NCBI RefSeq assembly: GCF_014836415.1
Contig: NZ_JACSQY010000003.1
Location: 276,266 to 340,265 of the forward strand
DNA from: Sporosarcina gallistercoris
GTDB lineage: Bacteria; Bacillota; Bacilli; Bacillales_A; Planococcaceae
Length of the DNA stretch: 64,000 nucleotides
Direction: 5' to 3'
How positions within the stretch are numbered: position 1 is the stretch's first letter; each line of letters starts with the position of its first letter. Below, piece by piece: positions 9,338-17,407 of this stretch. The position numbers were made by a program, and so were the translations under genes. Below the pieces are notes generated by a model. It had not been told where the DNA came from. It did not search any database and worked only from the letters and a program-made list of their open reading frames with translations.

Positions 9338-9378
9338 AGATGATTTGAAAGGTTATATCTTTCAAATCATCTTTTTTT
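9338..9378 (+). terminator. Terminator after ardA
   Basis: A perfect 14-pair inverted repeat AGATGATTTGAAAG / CTTTCAAATCATCT with a seven-base loop is followed by seven T residues. Confidence 0.9.
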
Positions 9379-9544
9379 TCCAAAAGTAGCGTCAAGTTAT
9401 CCCATTTTAATTAGGATGAAAACTAATTGTTTTAGCTGTAAAAAAGAATACCAGCACGCCAATACACAGGTCTCTTGGTTTTGAGATACGCGAGTCGGAC
9501 CCTGTATTTGCCGGGTTTTAGGCAGCAGTGATCGTGACCAACCA

Positions 9545-10510
9545 TCAATCGATATGCTCCACGCGCTCTTCACTCATTAACTCACTAACCGTGCCTAGTT
9601 TCATGCCTTTCTTTTTGGTTCCTTCAATGATTGTTTCCAGCCCGTCGGAAGTCGGTTGTGTGGGATGCATGAGGATCATCGAACCATTTTCAACTTTCGA
9701 TAACACTCTAGTGACCATCTCAGTAGTATCCGGTTTTTTCCAATCTACCGTGTCCACCGTCCACAAAATCGTTTTCATCTTCAGATCATGTGCTACATCA
9801 ATGGTCGTTTGATTGAAACTCCCACTTGGCGGAGCAAACCACTGCGGCTTTACACCGAGGGTCGCTTCAATAACCTCATTTGTTTTGGATAACTCAGTTA
9901 CGGTCTCCTGACGAGAACGATTGGCGAGATTGGGATGGCTGTATGCGTGGTTCCCGATTTCATGACCTTCCATACTGATCCTAGTGAGAATGTCCGGATT
10001 CCGTTTCACCCAACTGCCATCGAAGAAGAAAGTGGCTTTGACCTCCGCCTGCTTCAATGTGTTCAACATACTTGGAATGTACTCTTCACCCCAGGCAACG
10101 TTGATCAATAAGGCGGCCATCGGTTTTTCCGGATTGCCTTTATAAATAGGAGAGGGAGGAAGGTCGTCTAAATGTATTTTTGGCGGGACTTCTTTAAATA
10201 CAAGATGATCCGTATTGAAATCATTTGAATCCAGCATTTTCTGATATGATTTTTCAACATCGACAGTCAACCCGTTGTAACCAGGAATCGCTTTCCAAAC
10301 CCGGTCAATCTTAGCGTCGATTGGCTTGACTTCATAGTCCTTTGCGTAGGATTCGATTGCTTTGTGAGTAACATCCGATCCAACGTCCGATATTGAATGA
10401 TTGGATATCGTCATCATTGTTTCTGTTAGTGTTGAGTTTTTTTGATTGCCTAGGATAATGACAGCGAAGCATGCGACTAGCACAAACACCAATAGAAGAA
10501 ATCGTTTCAT
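9545..10510 (-). CDS. YlxY-like polysaccharide deacetylase homologue
   Basis: A 321-residue exported or anchored protein: an N-terminal hydrophobic segment (residues 3-21), a linker domain, then a NodB-type fold from about residue 130. Motif 1, normally TFDDGP, reads NVAWGEEY, so the two metal/catalytic aspartates are lost. Motif 2 keeps HAYSH, motif 3 reads APPSGSF instead of RPPYG, and the late His is in LMHPTQP. This pattern is that of YlxY, a sporulation-linked homologue thought not to deacetylate in the usual way. In B. subtilis ylxY sits beside pnpA; here it stands alone inside the island. AGGGGG precedes the ATG. Confidence 0.75.
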   Translation of the reverse strand: MKRFLLLVFVLVACFAVIILGNQKNSTLTETMMTISNHSISDVGSDVTHKAIESYAKDYEVKPIDAKIDRVWKAIPGYNGLTVDVEKSYQKMLDSNDFNTDHLVFKEVPPKIHLDDLPPSPIYKGNPEKPMAALLINVAWGEEYIPSMLNTLKQAEVKATFFFDGSWVKRNPDILTRISMEGHEIGNHAYSHPNLANRSRQETVTELSKTNEVIEATLGVKPQWFAPPSGSFNQTTIDVAHDLKMKTILWTVDTVDWKKPDTTEMVTRVLSKVENGSMILMHPTQPTSDGLETIIEGTKKKGMKLGTVSELMSEERVEHID

Positions 10511-10604
10511 AAGATCCCCCTGTTTCGAAGTTGTAGTGACTCCATCATGGTGTGCCCTTAAATTGGTTATTCATGCAGGAAGTGAATGTGGGGGAATACG
10601 AAAA

Positions 10605-10645
10605 ACAAAAAAACAGAGAAGCTTAAACTAAGCCGCTCTGCCTTT
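10605..10645 (-). terminator. Probable terminator of the coiled-coil gene
   Basis: On the minus strand an imperfect stem GCAGAGCGGCTTA / AGCTTCTCTG is followed by seven T residues, about 55 bases after the stop at 10700. Confidence 0.5.
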
Positions 10646-10699
10646 TTGAATTCGGACTAGTAGTAGGAAGAAAGTTACGTTCACAGTCACTGAAAGCCG

Positions 10700-11212
10700 T
10701 CATTGACGATTTTGCTTCGATTCACTTTCCAAACGATGAAATTTCAACTCATGATCCGCAGTCTTATGGTTCACGTATGTGAAATCCGCTTCCATTCTCT
10801 TGAATCCTTCACGGGTCTCATTAAAACGCTGTGTCATTTCTTGGCGCGTGCCTTGCTGACCGCTTTGAATCACTTGAAGAGCCGTCTTCGTTTCCGCACG
10901 GAACTCCTTCAGCTCCGTTTCCAACCCGCCTATGCGTTGGTTCATCCCGTCAAATCTCTTGTCCATGCCATCAAAGCGTTGACCGATGCTATCAAATTTT
11001 TGATTGATACCATCAAAGCGTTGATCGATACTATCAAATTTTTGGTCGATGCCATCAAAGCGTTGACCGATGCTATCAAATTTTTGATCGATACCTTCAA
11101 AGCGCTGATCGATGCTATCAAATCTTTGATCCATACCTTCCAACTGTCTGTGGATAGGCTGAAGTGCGTCATCCAAGACGGATTTCAAAGTAGTGATTAA
11201 CTCCTTATCCAT
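10700..11212 (-). CDS. Heptad-repeat coiled-coil protein
   Basis: A 170-residue protein with about ten tandem seven-residue units of the form F-D-S/G-I-D/G-Q-R/K (residues 24-95). At the DNA level these are 21-bp near-direct repeats between about 10930 and 11150. A second helical region (residues 96-165) lacks the strict repeat. No membrane segment or signal is seen. The pattern predicts a long parallel coiled coil, and similar proteins are annotated as hypothetical or as tail/recombination accessory proteins. The start ATG has AGGAGGAG upstream. I cannot give a function. It lies between the YlxY homologue and the nuclease genes, pointing left. Confidence 0.75.
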   Translation of the reverse strand: MDKELITTLKSVLDDALQPIHRQLEGMDQRFDSIDQRFEGIDQKFDSIGQRFDGIDQKFDSIDQRFDGINQKFDSIGQRFDGMDKRFDGMNQRIGGLETELKEFRAETKTALQVIQSGQQGTRQEMTQRFNETREGFKRMEADFTYVNHKTADHELKFHRLESESKQNRQ

Positions 11213-11458
11213 AGTACTCCTCCTCTCGATTTGTTAGGTGTCTCATTTATGCATATAAAATCCATTAGTATCCATCCGAGTGTTTCCGATTAGTAGTACA
11301 CTAAGAATACCACAGTTCGTGAATTATCTATATGTCGAACACCCGTTTAAACTGCGTATTTGCAGAAGAATCTTTATGACTAAAGGTGCAACTTTCACCA
11401 TGAAACGCTATGATGAAAGCAGGGCAACATGCACCAGTTCGTAAAGGAGTGAAACCGT

Positions 11459-12379
11459 ATGCAAAGTTACATCGTCATGCAAGGACGTACATACCAGGAA
11501 GAGAAGGAATTGGGAATCCTTTGGTCACTTCAAACCGACAGTGCCGGCAATCCCCAGCATTTCTGGGAACGGATGAAAGAAGTCAATGAAGGGGATCGGA
11601 TCTTCCATTATGTGAAAGGGGATATCGTCGCTGTCAGTGTAGCGAAAAAAGGATATCGGGAAGAACGTAAGCCATCCACAATCGACCTGCCAGGCAATGA
11701 AAACGAAATAGGGTATCTAGTCGAGGCGGATTACTATGAACTTGAAAAGCCATTGACAATCGTCGACTCTTTTAATGAAATCCTTCCTCTTCTGCCCATA
11801 AAGTACTCTCCGTTTCAAGAGAACGCCAACGGAAACCAAGGCTATCTTTATCGGTGCAACGAAGAACTCACGATCAAGCTAGTGGAGCTGATCGGGGATC
11901 TGAATCGTTACGAAATCGATGATGAGCAATTGGAATTTGTCATGGGAACCGTGCGACGAACGGAACACGATTTCCTTACCCCAATCCTAGATGAAACTGA
12001 AGCGGAAGCGAAAACGAAAGTGCGACTAGGGCGCCAGCGTTTCCGAAACGAACTGTTGCCGCTCTGGAACAGTAAATGTGCCCTCTGTGAAATCGAGTTA
12101 CCTGAGCTACTTCAAGCAAGTTACGCGAAACCATGGAAAGACAGCACGAACAGCGAACGAGTGGATCCGAATAACGGGATCCTTCTTTGTCGCAACCATG
12201 ACGCATTGTACAATCATGGATTGATTGCGTTTGACGGCCAAGGAAAGATCCATATTTCAGCAAGCATGCCGGAAGAGGATTACGATAAGTATGGGCTGCA
12301 TGGGAAGATGAGAGTGAATCGGACGGAGAAGAACAAGCCTTATTTGAAATGGCATAGGAAGCATATGTTTAAGGGGTGA
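11459..12379 (+). CDS. EVE-like domain / HNH endonuclease fusion
   Basis: A 306-residue protein. Residues 1-145 look like a PUA/EVE-type domain (YIVMQGRTY, FWERMKEVNEGDRIFHYVKGDIVAVSVAKKG), a fold known to read modified bases. Residues 190-285 form an HNH_2-type nuclease: CALCEIELPELLQASYAKPW, then RVDPNNGILLCRNHDALYNHGLIAFD. Most relatives I recall have ASHIKPW; here the first His position reads Tyr, while NHDALYNHG keeps other His residues. Such EVE-HNH fusions are candidate modification-dependent restriction enzymes. AAGGAG precedes the ATG. A family T terminator and then the DUF2075 gene follow, in the same direction. Confidence 0.75.
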   Translation: MQSYIVMQGRTYQEEKELGILWSLQTDSAGNPQHFWERMKEVNEGDRIFHYVKGDIVAVSVAKKGYREERKPSTIDLPGNENEIGYLVEADYYELEKPLTIVDSFNEILPLLPIKYSPFQENANGNQGYLYRCNEELTIKLVELIGDLNRYEIDDEQLEFVMGTVRRTEHDFLTPILDETEAEAKTKVRLGRQRFRNELLPLWNSKCALCEIELPELLQASYAKPWKDSTNSERVDPNNGILLCRNHDALYNHGLIAFDGQGKIHISASMPEEDYDKYGLHGKMRVNRTEKNKPYLKWHRKHMFKG

Positions 12380-12394
12380 ACGAATTTATAGCTT

Positions 12395-12437
12395 GTCCAG
12401 ATCTGTTGAGTTTCCAAACCGGTCTGGACTTTTTTTG
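12395..12437 (+). terminator. Family T hairpin, copy 1
   Basis: GTCCAGATCTG / CCGGTCTGGAC stem followed by seven T residues, just after the HNH gene. It is one of four related hairpins (others at 25907, 29128 and 32444). Confidence 0.85.
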
Positions 12438-12490
12438 ATTAAAAACATCCGAGAATCAGACTCGCCATATTGTTGTCGAATTAACAAGTA

Positions 12491-12519
12491 TTGTGACAAT
12501 TTAAGAATGCTGGTAAGAT
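12491..12519 (+). promoter_or_regulatory. Promoter of the nuclease-helicase gene
   Basis: TTGTGA at 12491 and TAAGAT at 12514 are 17 bases apart with a TGG just before the -10. The same two boxes, with the same 17-base spacing, are kept in the decayed copy at 32538-32566, which supports their importance. Confidence 0.65.
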
Positions 12520-12558
12520 GTGGATAGAGATAGAATCTTTCAGTAAGCTGGTGATTAA

Positions 12559-14484
12559 GTGATTATTTATGAGTCAACAAAAGAACAATTTGTCGGGGAC
12601 GTCGTCAATGAGCTCCTTGTAGATCGTCTGTACAATTCCTATCAAAAGAAAATTGGAAGGACGAGTAGATCTGAAATTCGTTCATGGGAAAACTCACTTC
12701 AGAAGATGTCCAATGTCATGCAAGACGAGGACATTCCGAAAGATGCAGCGGTTGCGATAGAATTCAATATCCCGAATACATCCAAACGAGTGGATTTCTT
12801 AATCGCAGGTAACGATGGTGAGCAAGATCATGTTGTAATTGTGGAATTGAAACAATGGGAAGAGGTGGAGAAAGTTCCAACTCGGGACGGTCTTGTCCGT
12901 ACATATGTCGGAAAAGGAACGCGAGAGGTCGTTCACCCATCCTATCAGGCTTGGTCGTATGCTGCGCTTATCGAAGACTTCAATGAGAACGTCCAGCAAC
13001 AAGGAATCCAATTGAACCCGTGTGCGTACTTGCATAACTACAGGAAGACAGAGGACGACCCTTTAACAGATGGTCACTATGCTCCTCATATGGAGAAAGC
13101 ACCGGTTTTCGCAAAAGGGGAAATTCAAAAGTTAAGAGCGTTCATTAAAAAGTATATTCGTATTGGTGATCAAAACCGATTAATCTATCAGATTGAAAAT
13201 GGAAGAATCCGTCCTTCGAAATCATTACAGGACACGTTGAACAACATGCTGAAAGGTAACGATGAGTTCATCATGATCGATGAACAGAAAGTTTTCTATG
13301 AAGAAGCTTTTCACTTAGCGCTCAATAGTGTCCGGACGAATACTAAACAAGTCATGATTGTAGAAGGTGGTCCTGGAACAGGGAAATCTGTTCTTGCCAT
13401 TAACCTTCTCGTGAAATTGATTGACCAGGAGCTGGTGGCGATGTATGTTACGAAAAATTCCGCTCCACGTAATATCTATTCCACTAAGTTGAAAAAGGAT
13501 TTTAAGAAATCTCATATCGACAATCTGTTCAAAAGCTCTGGCAGTTTCACAGAAGCGACGCTCAATGAATTTGACATTCTAATTGTTGATGAAGCGCATC
13601 GTTTAAACGAGAAATCGGGTATGTTCCGCAACAAAGGCGAGAATCAAGTGAAAGAATTGATCAAAGGCTCTCACTTCACAATCTTTTTTATTGATGAGCA
13701 TCAAAAAGTGACATTGAGCGATATTGGAAGTACGGATACTATTGAAAAATATGCCTCGGAATTTGGTGCAGAAGTCATCACTAGGAAATTGTTTTCCCAG
13801 TTCCGTTGTGATGGATCGGATGGTTACATCGCCTGGCTCGACGATGTGTTAGAAATCAGGTACACAGCGAATACGAACGACATGGGGATGGACTACGATT
13901 TTCGGATTTTTGACGATCCGAACAAGATGCTCGAGGAAATCGAAAAATTGAATGAGCAAAATAACAAATCCCGTATGATGGCAGGATATTGTTGGGAATG
14001 GCCGAAACCGAATCGTCTCGACGTCGAACACTTTGATATCACTTTGCCAGAACACAACTTCGGCATTAGCTGGAACATCGAGAACACGTGGGCCATTGAA
14101 AATTCTTCAGTCCGAGAAGCAGGGTGTATCCATACAGCACAAGGGCTGGAGTTCGATTACGTAGGTGTCATTATTGGTAATGATCTCCGAATGGAGAACG
14201 GCCAGCTTGTCACGGACTTTACGAAGCGAGCAAAGACAGACCAGTCGCTAAAAGGTATCAAGAAACTTGCTAAAGAAGACCCGGAGAAAGCACAAGCACT
14301 GGCGGATCCGATTATCCGGAATACATATCGAACGCTGATGACTCGGGGTCAGAAGGGATGCTTTGTCTATTGTACAAATCCTGAACTGCAAGGGTATTTG
14401 AAAGAGCGTTTGGAGACAGTAACGATGTATCAGAGGAAGAGGGAAAAGGATTTGTATTTGGTTGATGAGGGTGAGGAGTATTGA
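12559..14484 (+). CDS. PD-(D/E)XK nuclease plus SF1-like helicase (DUF2075) protein
   Basis: A 641-residue protein. Residues 1-150 carry a PD-(D/E)XK-like nuclease core: RVDFLI with Asp79 and VIVELKQW with Glu96 and Lys98. From about residue 240 a P-loop helicase follows: Walker A GGPGTGKS (271-278), Walker B LIVDEAHR, motif III-like FFIDEHQK, motif V HTAQGLEFDYVGV and motif VI NTYRTLMTRG. This is the DUF2075 architecture. The staphylococcal single-protein phage defence Nhi (nuclease-helicase immunity) is, as I recall, built in a similar way. The start is GTG with a weak ribosome site, supported by the family-typical MIIYESTK opening. Neighbours (EVE-HNH, HEPN gene, ArdA) suggest a defence role. 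Confidence 0.85.
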   Translation: MIIYESTKEQFVGDVVNELLVDRLYNSYQKKIGRTSRSEIRSWENSLQKMSNVMQDEDIPKDAAVAIEFNIPNTSKRVDFLIAGNDGEQDHVVIVELKQWEEVEKVPTRDGLVRTYVGKGTREVVHPSYQAWSYAALIEDFNENVQQQGIQLNPCAYLHNYRKTEDDPLTDGHYAPHMEKAPVFAKGEIQKLRAFIKKYIRIGDQNRLIYQIENGRIRPSKSLQDTLNNMLKGNDEFIMIDEQKVFYEEAFHLALNSVRTNTKQVMIVEGGPGTGKSVLAINLLVKLIDQELVAMYVTKNSAPRNIYSTKLKKDFKKSHIDNLFKSSGSFTEATLNEFDILIVDEAHRLNEKSGMFRNKGENQVKELIKGSHFTIFFIDEHQKVTLSDIGSTDTIEKYASEFGAEVITRKLFSQFRCDGSDGYIAWLDDVLEIRYTANTNDMGMDYDFRIFDDPNKMLEEIEKLNEQNNKSRMMAGYCWEWPKPNRLDVEHFDITLPEHNFGISWNIENTWAIENSSVREAGCIHTAQGLEFDYVGVIIGNDLRMENGQLVTDFTKRAKTDQSLKGIKKLAKEDPEKAQALADPIIRNTYRTLMTRGQKGCFVYCTNPELQGYLKERLETVTMYQRKREKDLYLVDEGEEY

Positions 14485-14509
14485 AGCTCAAAATTACTTG
14501 GAACGACGA

Positions 14510-14550
14510 CTGTGTAAAAATATCATAAATGGTTGAACAAACACGATCGG
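14510..14550. repeat. Family R palindromic repeat, partial copy
   Basis: CTGTGTAAAAATATCATAAATGGTTGAAC and ACACGATCGG match the left half and centre of the R consensus; the right end is lost. Confidence 0.45.
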
Positions 14551-14613
14551 AATTACAACAGAAATAACAGCTAACGGATAAAATACAAGTGAAAAATAGG
14601 AGTGTCTAGTTAA

Positions 14614-15036
14614 ATGGAAAATACTAAACGAGATTATTCCAAGTACTTTACGGACAAGAAGTTTTGGGATAAGGTTCTGAAATTCGGTAAAAGTGCTGGG
14701 GTAAAAGTAACCTACACAGCCTTAATACTTTATTATACAATACAAAAACCATTAGTTCCTGCTAAAGCGAAAGCAGTAGTGTATGGTGCATTGGGCTATT
14801 TCATATTTCCATTCGATGTAATTCCTGATGTAATTCCAGTAGCAGGATATGCAGATGATATAGGTATGCTTCTTGGAGCTTTAGCCATAATTGCAATGTA
14901 TATAGATACAGATACTAAACAACAGGCTCGAAATAAGATCGTCGAATGGTTTGGTGAAAGTGTAATGGATGAAGTTGCCTCTATTGATGATGAAATTGAA
15001 AAGAAAAAGAAGAAGAGTGAAGACGGTAAATCGTAA
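14614..15036 (+). CDS. YkvA-like (DUF1232) membrane-associated protein
   Basis: A 140-residue protein with the DUF1232 core: VVYGALGYFIFPFDVIPDVIP followed by GYADDIGMLLGALAII (residues 70-107), two short hydrophobic stretches around the conserved FPFDVIPD motif. The C terminus is highly charged, rich in Lys and Glu. The function of YkvA proteins is not established. The ATG has TAGGAG 12 bases upstream. It follows the nuclease-helicase gene by 130 bases, with an R relic between, so it is probably a separate unit. Base use is more AT-rich than in the core genes. Confidence 0.8.
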   Translation: MENTKRDYSKYFTDKKFWDKVLKFGKSAGVKVTYTALILYYTIQKPLVPAKAKAVVYGALGYFIFPFDVIPDVIPVAGYADDIGMLLGALAIIAMYIDTDTKQQARNKIVEWFGESVMDEVASIDDEIEKKKKKSEDGKS

Positions 15037-15106
15037 TGAAGGAGAACTTCTGAAAACGATTTAAGACACAGCTCTGTAGGAGAGATCCAGGCTTAAAAAG
15101 CAGTAA

Positions 15107-15170
15107 GTGTCTGTTTAAAAACGACCATGAATTTTTGAATAAACATGATAGTTTCGTGCACAGGTAACAC
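15107..15170. repeat. Family R palindromic repeat
   Basis: A full-length copy: GTGTCTGTTTAAAAACGACC at the left, TTTGAATAAACATGA in the centre, AGTTTCGTGCACAGGTAACAC at the right. The ends GTGT and ACAC are inverted. Confidence 0.65.
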
Positions 15171-15213
15171 TCAGCAATTAGATATTGAAGTTATGGGTAT
15201 AGGGGGAATCTGA

Positions 15214-15345
15214 ATGGATTGGTTATGGGCATGGTTTGCATTCTCCCTTGCTGCCGGGGCGTTTTATAATTCCTACGAAGTGAAAAAGGAGAATAAAAAG
15301 TTAAGAGAAAGAATTGAAGAATTGGAAGATGAAGTATTTAAGTAA
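15214..15345 (+). CDS. 43-residue membrane peptide with coiled-coil tail
   Basis: Too short for usual gene calling, but well formed. ATG 15214 is preceded by AGGGGGAA at eight bases and the frame runs 43 codons to TAA. The product opens with a Trp-rich hydrophobic helix (MDWLWAWFAFSLAAGAFY), then a charged heptad-like helix (KKENKKLRERIEELEDEV). It should sit in the membrane with a cytoplasmic coiled-coil tail. Short proteins of this shape occur in Bacillales with no known role, and a pore-forming or phage-shock-like part is only a guess. It lies between the YkvA-like gene and the HEPN gene. Confidence 0.6.
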   Translation: MDWLWAWFAFSLAAGAFYNSYEVKKENKKLRERIEELEDEVFK

Positions 15346-16034
15346 TTTTAGTGATGAAATGAGTGCCTGTTTGTATTGTATGCGGTCCAGGTACCGGTTA
15401 ACTAGGTGCCGATTAACTAGTAATAATAGCTGCTGTCTATTTTTATGAAATAGATTGAGTTAAAAACAAATAAACCATTGTTTTTAGGGTGAAAAGAAGT
15501 ACCAATCATAGAACTTCCAAAAACCACTCCAATAAAAAGAGGAGCTGAAAAACAATGGTTACCCCAACGTTAAACCATATCCATGGGGGAACGGAAGTCA
15601 TTGGAGCAGATTAATGCGAAGTCTGGGGGCGGGCTAATACTGCAAAGTAGATGTAGATGTGACTAAGTATGTGAATGCAGCGATTAACTTTACGATCTAT
15701 GGGGATATTTTAAAAGGACCGTTTAAAATAAAAATTTGCTGCCTGTGTAAGAAACAATCATTAATGTTTCAACATAGTGAAAGGTACCTGTGCAAGAAAC
15801 TATCATCCTAGTTCAAACAATTACGTATTCTTGTACAATCAAGTTAGTTCTTAGTGCAGCTTCTCTAAACACAAATAAGAATACAGTAAAATACGTTTAG
15901 TCAAAATGAGGACCTAACACTTCTGTGCTTTATCGATAACCTTGTTCATCTAATGGACGACCTTATGAAGAGTACCAACATGAAAAATGCTAAAAAAGTC
16001 ACTAAAAGAAAATTAGAAAAGGGAAGGTAAATAT
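15346..16034. other. Gene-free patchwork of repeats before the HEPN gene
   Basis: About 690 bases without an intact gene. It holds a 15-bp tandem duplication (AGGTACCGGTTAACT at 15389, AGGTGCCGATTAACT at 15404) and a 13-bp perfect inverted repeat AACCATTGTTTTT / AAAAACAATGGTT about 60 bases apart (15473-15560). It also carries broken coding-like sequence around 15570-15720 with stops, and two R half-copies. The patchwork suggests several past insertions. Confidence 0.6.
15741..15838. repeat. Two incomplete family R copies in tandem
   Basis: GCCTGTGTAAGAAACAATCA with TTAATGTTTCAAC at 15741-15778 is a left half. A second unit from 15783, GTACCTGTGCAAGAAACTATC through GTTCAAACAATTACG to TTGTACAA, is a nearly complete but worn copy in the same orientation. 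Confidence 0.5.
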
Positions 16035-17357
16035 ATGGAATTAGATATTCCAGTAACAATTGCTGATCCAAAAATAATTAATGAGAAACTGCTTTCATCC
16101 GAAATTTATAATGGAGAGTTTAATATTCGATCAGGTAGTGGAAAATCTATAGACTTGAAAGGAACGATCAATTACCAAGTTCATCCTAAACCAAGCGTGC
16201 GCTTCAAAGGTGATGTCCTAAAAAGCAATAACGTGAAAAACTTCGATGAGCATGATTGGGAATTGACTACTAAAACGTGTAAAGAGATCTCTGGGAGTTT
16301 TATTATCACTTCTGTAAAATATACTAATAGCAAAACAAATAGCAGAGTAGAGGTCAATGGTGAACTTCAATATGAATTGAAAACATCACTTGATATAAAG
16401 TTAACAGAGGTCAAATTTTCATTAATAAACTTTATTAATAATTATGGAAGAGCATATAAATATGAAAATGCAATATATGCTGGAAGGGTAGAACTCAGTT
16501 TTAATCAATATAATATCTTAATAGATAAAGTTACTAATTCTAAAGAAATCTACAAGAAATTGAAAGAACAAGGTGGCTATGACATTACTCATATCGGACA
16601 AATTAGAAGGAAGGATGGAAAAGAATTTAAATTGTCTGATGTAGATAGTTTACTTGAGAACATTGCCTGGATTCTTTCCTTTGCTGCCGGTCGGCGAGTC
16701 GATTTAAATCATATATATTCTGATAGCGGAGATTATAAAATGATTTGTTACAGGTTGCCGGATATAAAAAAATGGAAATATATTTCTAATTGGTATCCCA
16801 CTAATTCTTTAGAATCGCTTGAAAATCTACTGACATGCTTATTAACGCTAATGAAAGATGAGTACTGGTGTAAACAACTTCCAAGAATATTATCTCAGTA
16901 TTTTGATGGTTTTGGCTCTTCGTATATTGATAACAAGATAATTATCATTCAAGCAGGATTAGAAACTATAGCTTGGGCATATTTTGTTGAAACTACTAAA
17001 GAATTAACTAGAACTAAATACGAAAGTTTACGTTCGGCAAAAAATAAAATAGGAAAACTGTTAAGAGAATTTAATATAGAAAATATAACCTCAGGTTTAA
17101 GTGGTTTGCAAGAAAAAAATGAATCAAGTCTATCTAGTTTGCAAAAATTCACTTCTTTAAGAAATGAACTTGTTCATCCTGAAAGAAATAAGAAAATTAT
17201 TGATAGAGAACAACTTTACTTTCTATGGAGACTAGGAATTGTTTATCTAGAACTAGCAATTCTGGCCGTAGGAAAATATGAAGGAGATTATTTAAACATG
17301 ACGATTAATTTAGATTCAAAACAGGAGAGGTTACAAAAAGTTCCCTGGACAGTATAA
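16035..17357 (+). CDS. ApeA-like HEPN-domain protein, candidate abortive-infection RNase
   Basis: A 440-residue protein, strikingly AT-rich compared with the core genes. The N-terminal 200 residues look beta-rich (IRSGSGKSIDLKGTI, VEVNGELQYELK, GRVELSFNQYN). The C-terminal part is helical and ends in SLRNELVHPERNK, where Arg376 and His381 give the RX4H motif of HEPN ribonucleases. A beta-rich sensor followed by a C-terminal HEPN domain is the layout of ApeA-type defence proteins, which cleave RNA on phage infection. The assignment is by architecture and motif only. AAGGTAAATAT precedes the ATG. R repeats lie on both sides (15741-15838 and 17408-17467), as if around a cassette. Confidence 0.65.
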   Translation: MELDIPVTIADPKIINEKLLSSEIYNGEFNIRSGSGKSIDLKGTINYQVHPKPSVRFKGDVLKSNNVKNFDEHDWELTTKTCKEISGSFIITSVKYTNSKTNSRVEVNGELQYELKTSLDIKLTEVKFSLINFINNYGRAYKYENAIYAGRVELSFNQYNILIDKVTNSKEIYKKLKEQGGYDITHIGQIRRKDGKEFKLSDVDSLLENIAWILSFAAGRRVDLNHIYSDSGDYKMICYRLPDIKKWKYISNWYPTNSLESLENLLTCLLTLMKDEYWCKQLPRILSQYFDGFGSSYIDNKIIIIQAGLETIAWAYFVETTKELTRTKYESLRSAKNKIGKLLREFNIENITSGLSGLQEKNESSLSSLQKFTSLRNELVHPERNKKIIDREQLYFLWRLGIVYLELAILAVGKYEGDYLNMTINLDSKQERLQKVPWTV

Positions 17358-17407
17358 GTATAAATTAATTACACAGTGACCTATTATGTTTAATAGATGA
17401 AATTCGA

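Noticed and set aside
9440..9535. An attenuator-like hairpin near the end of the YlxY-like gene
   Set aside because: AATACACAGG and CCTGTATT pair only at the ends, with a long unpaired centre; not convincing.
10703..11200. A long plus-strand frame opposite the coiled-coil gene
   Set aside because: It is the mirror of the 21-bp repeats and lacks a ribosome site; the minus-strand frame has a strong one and a sensible heptad protein.
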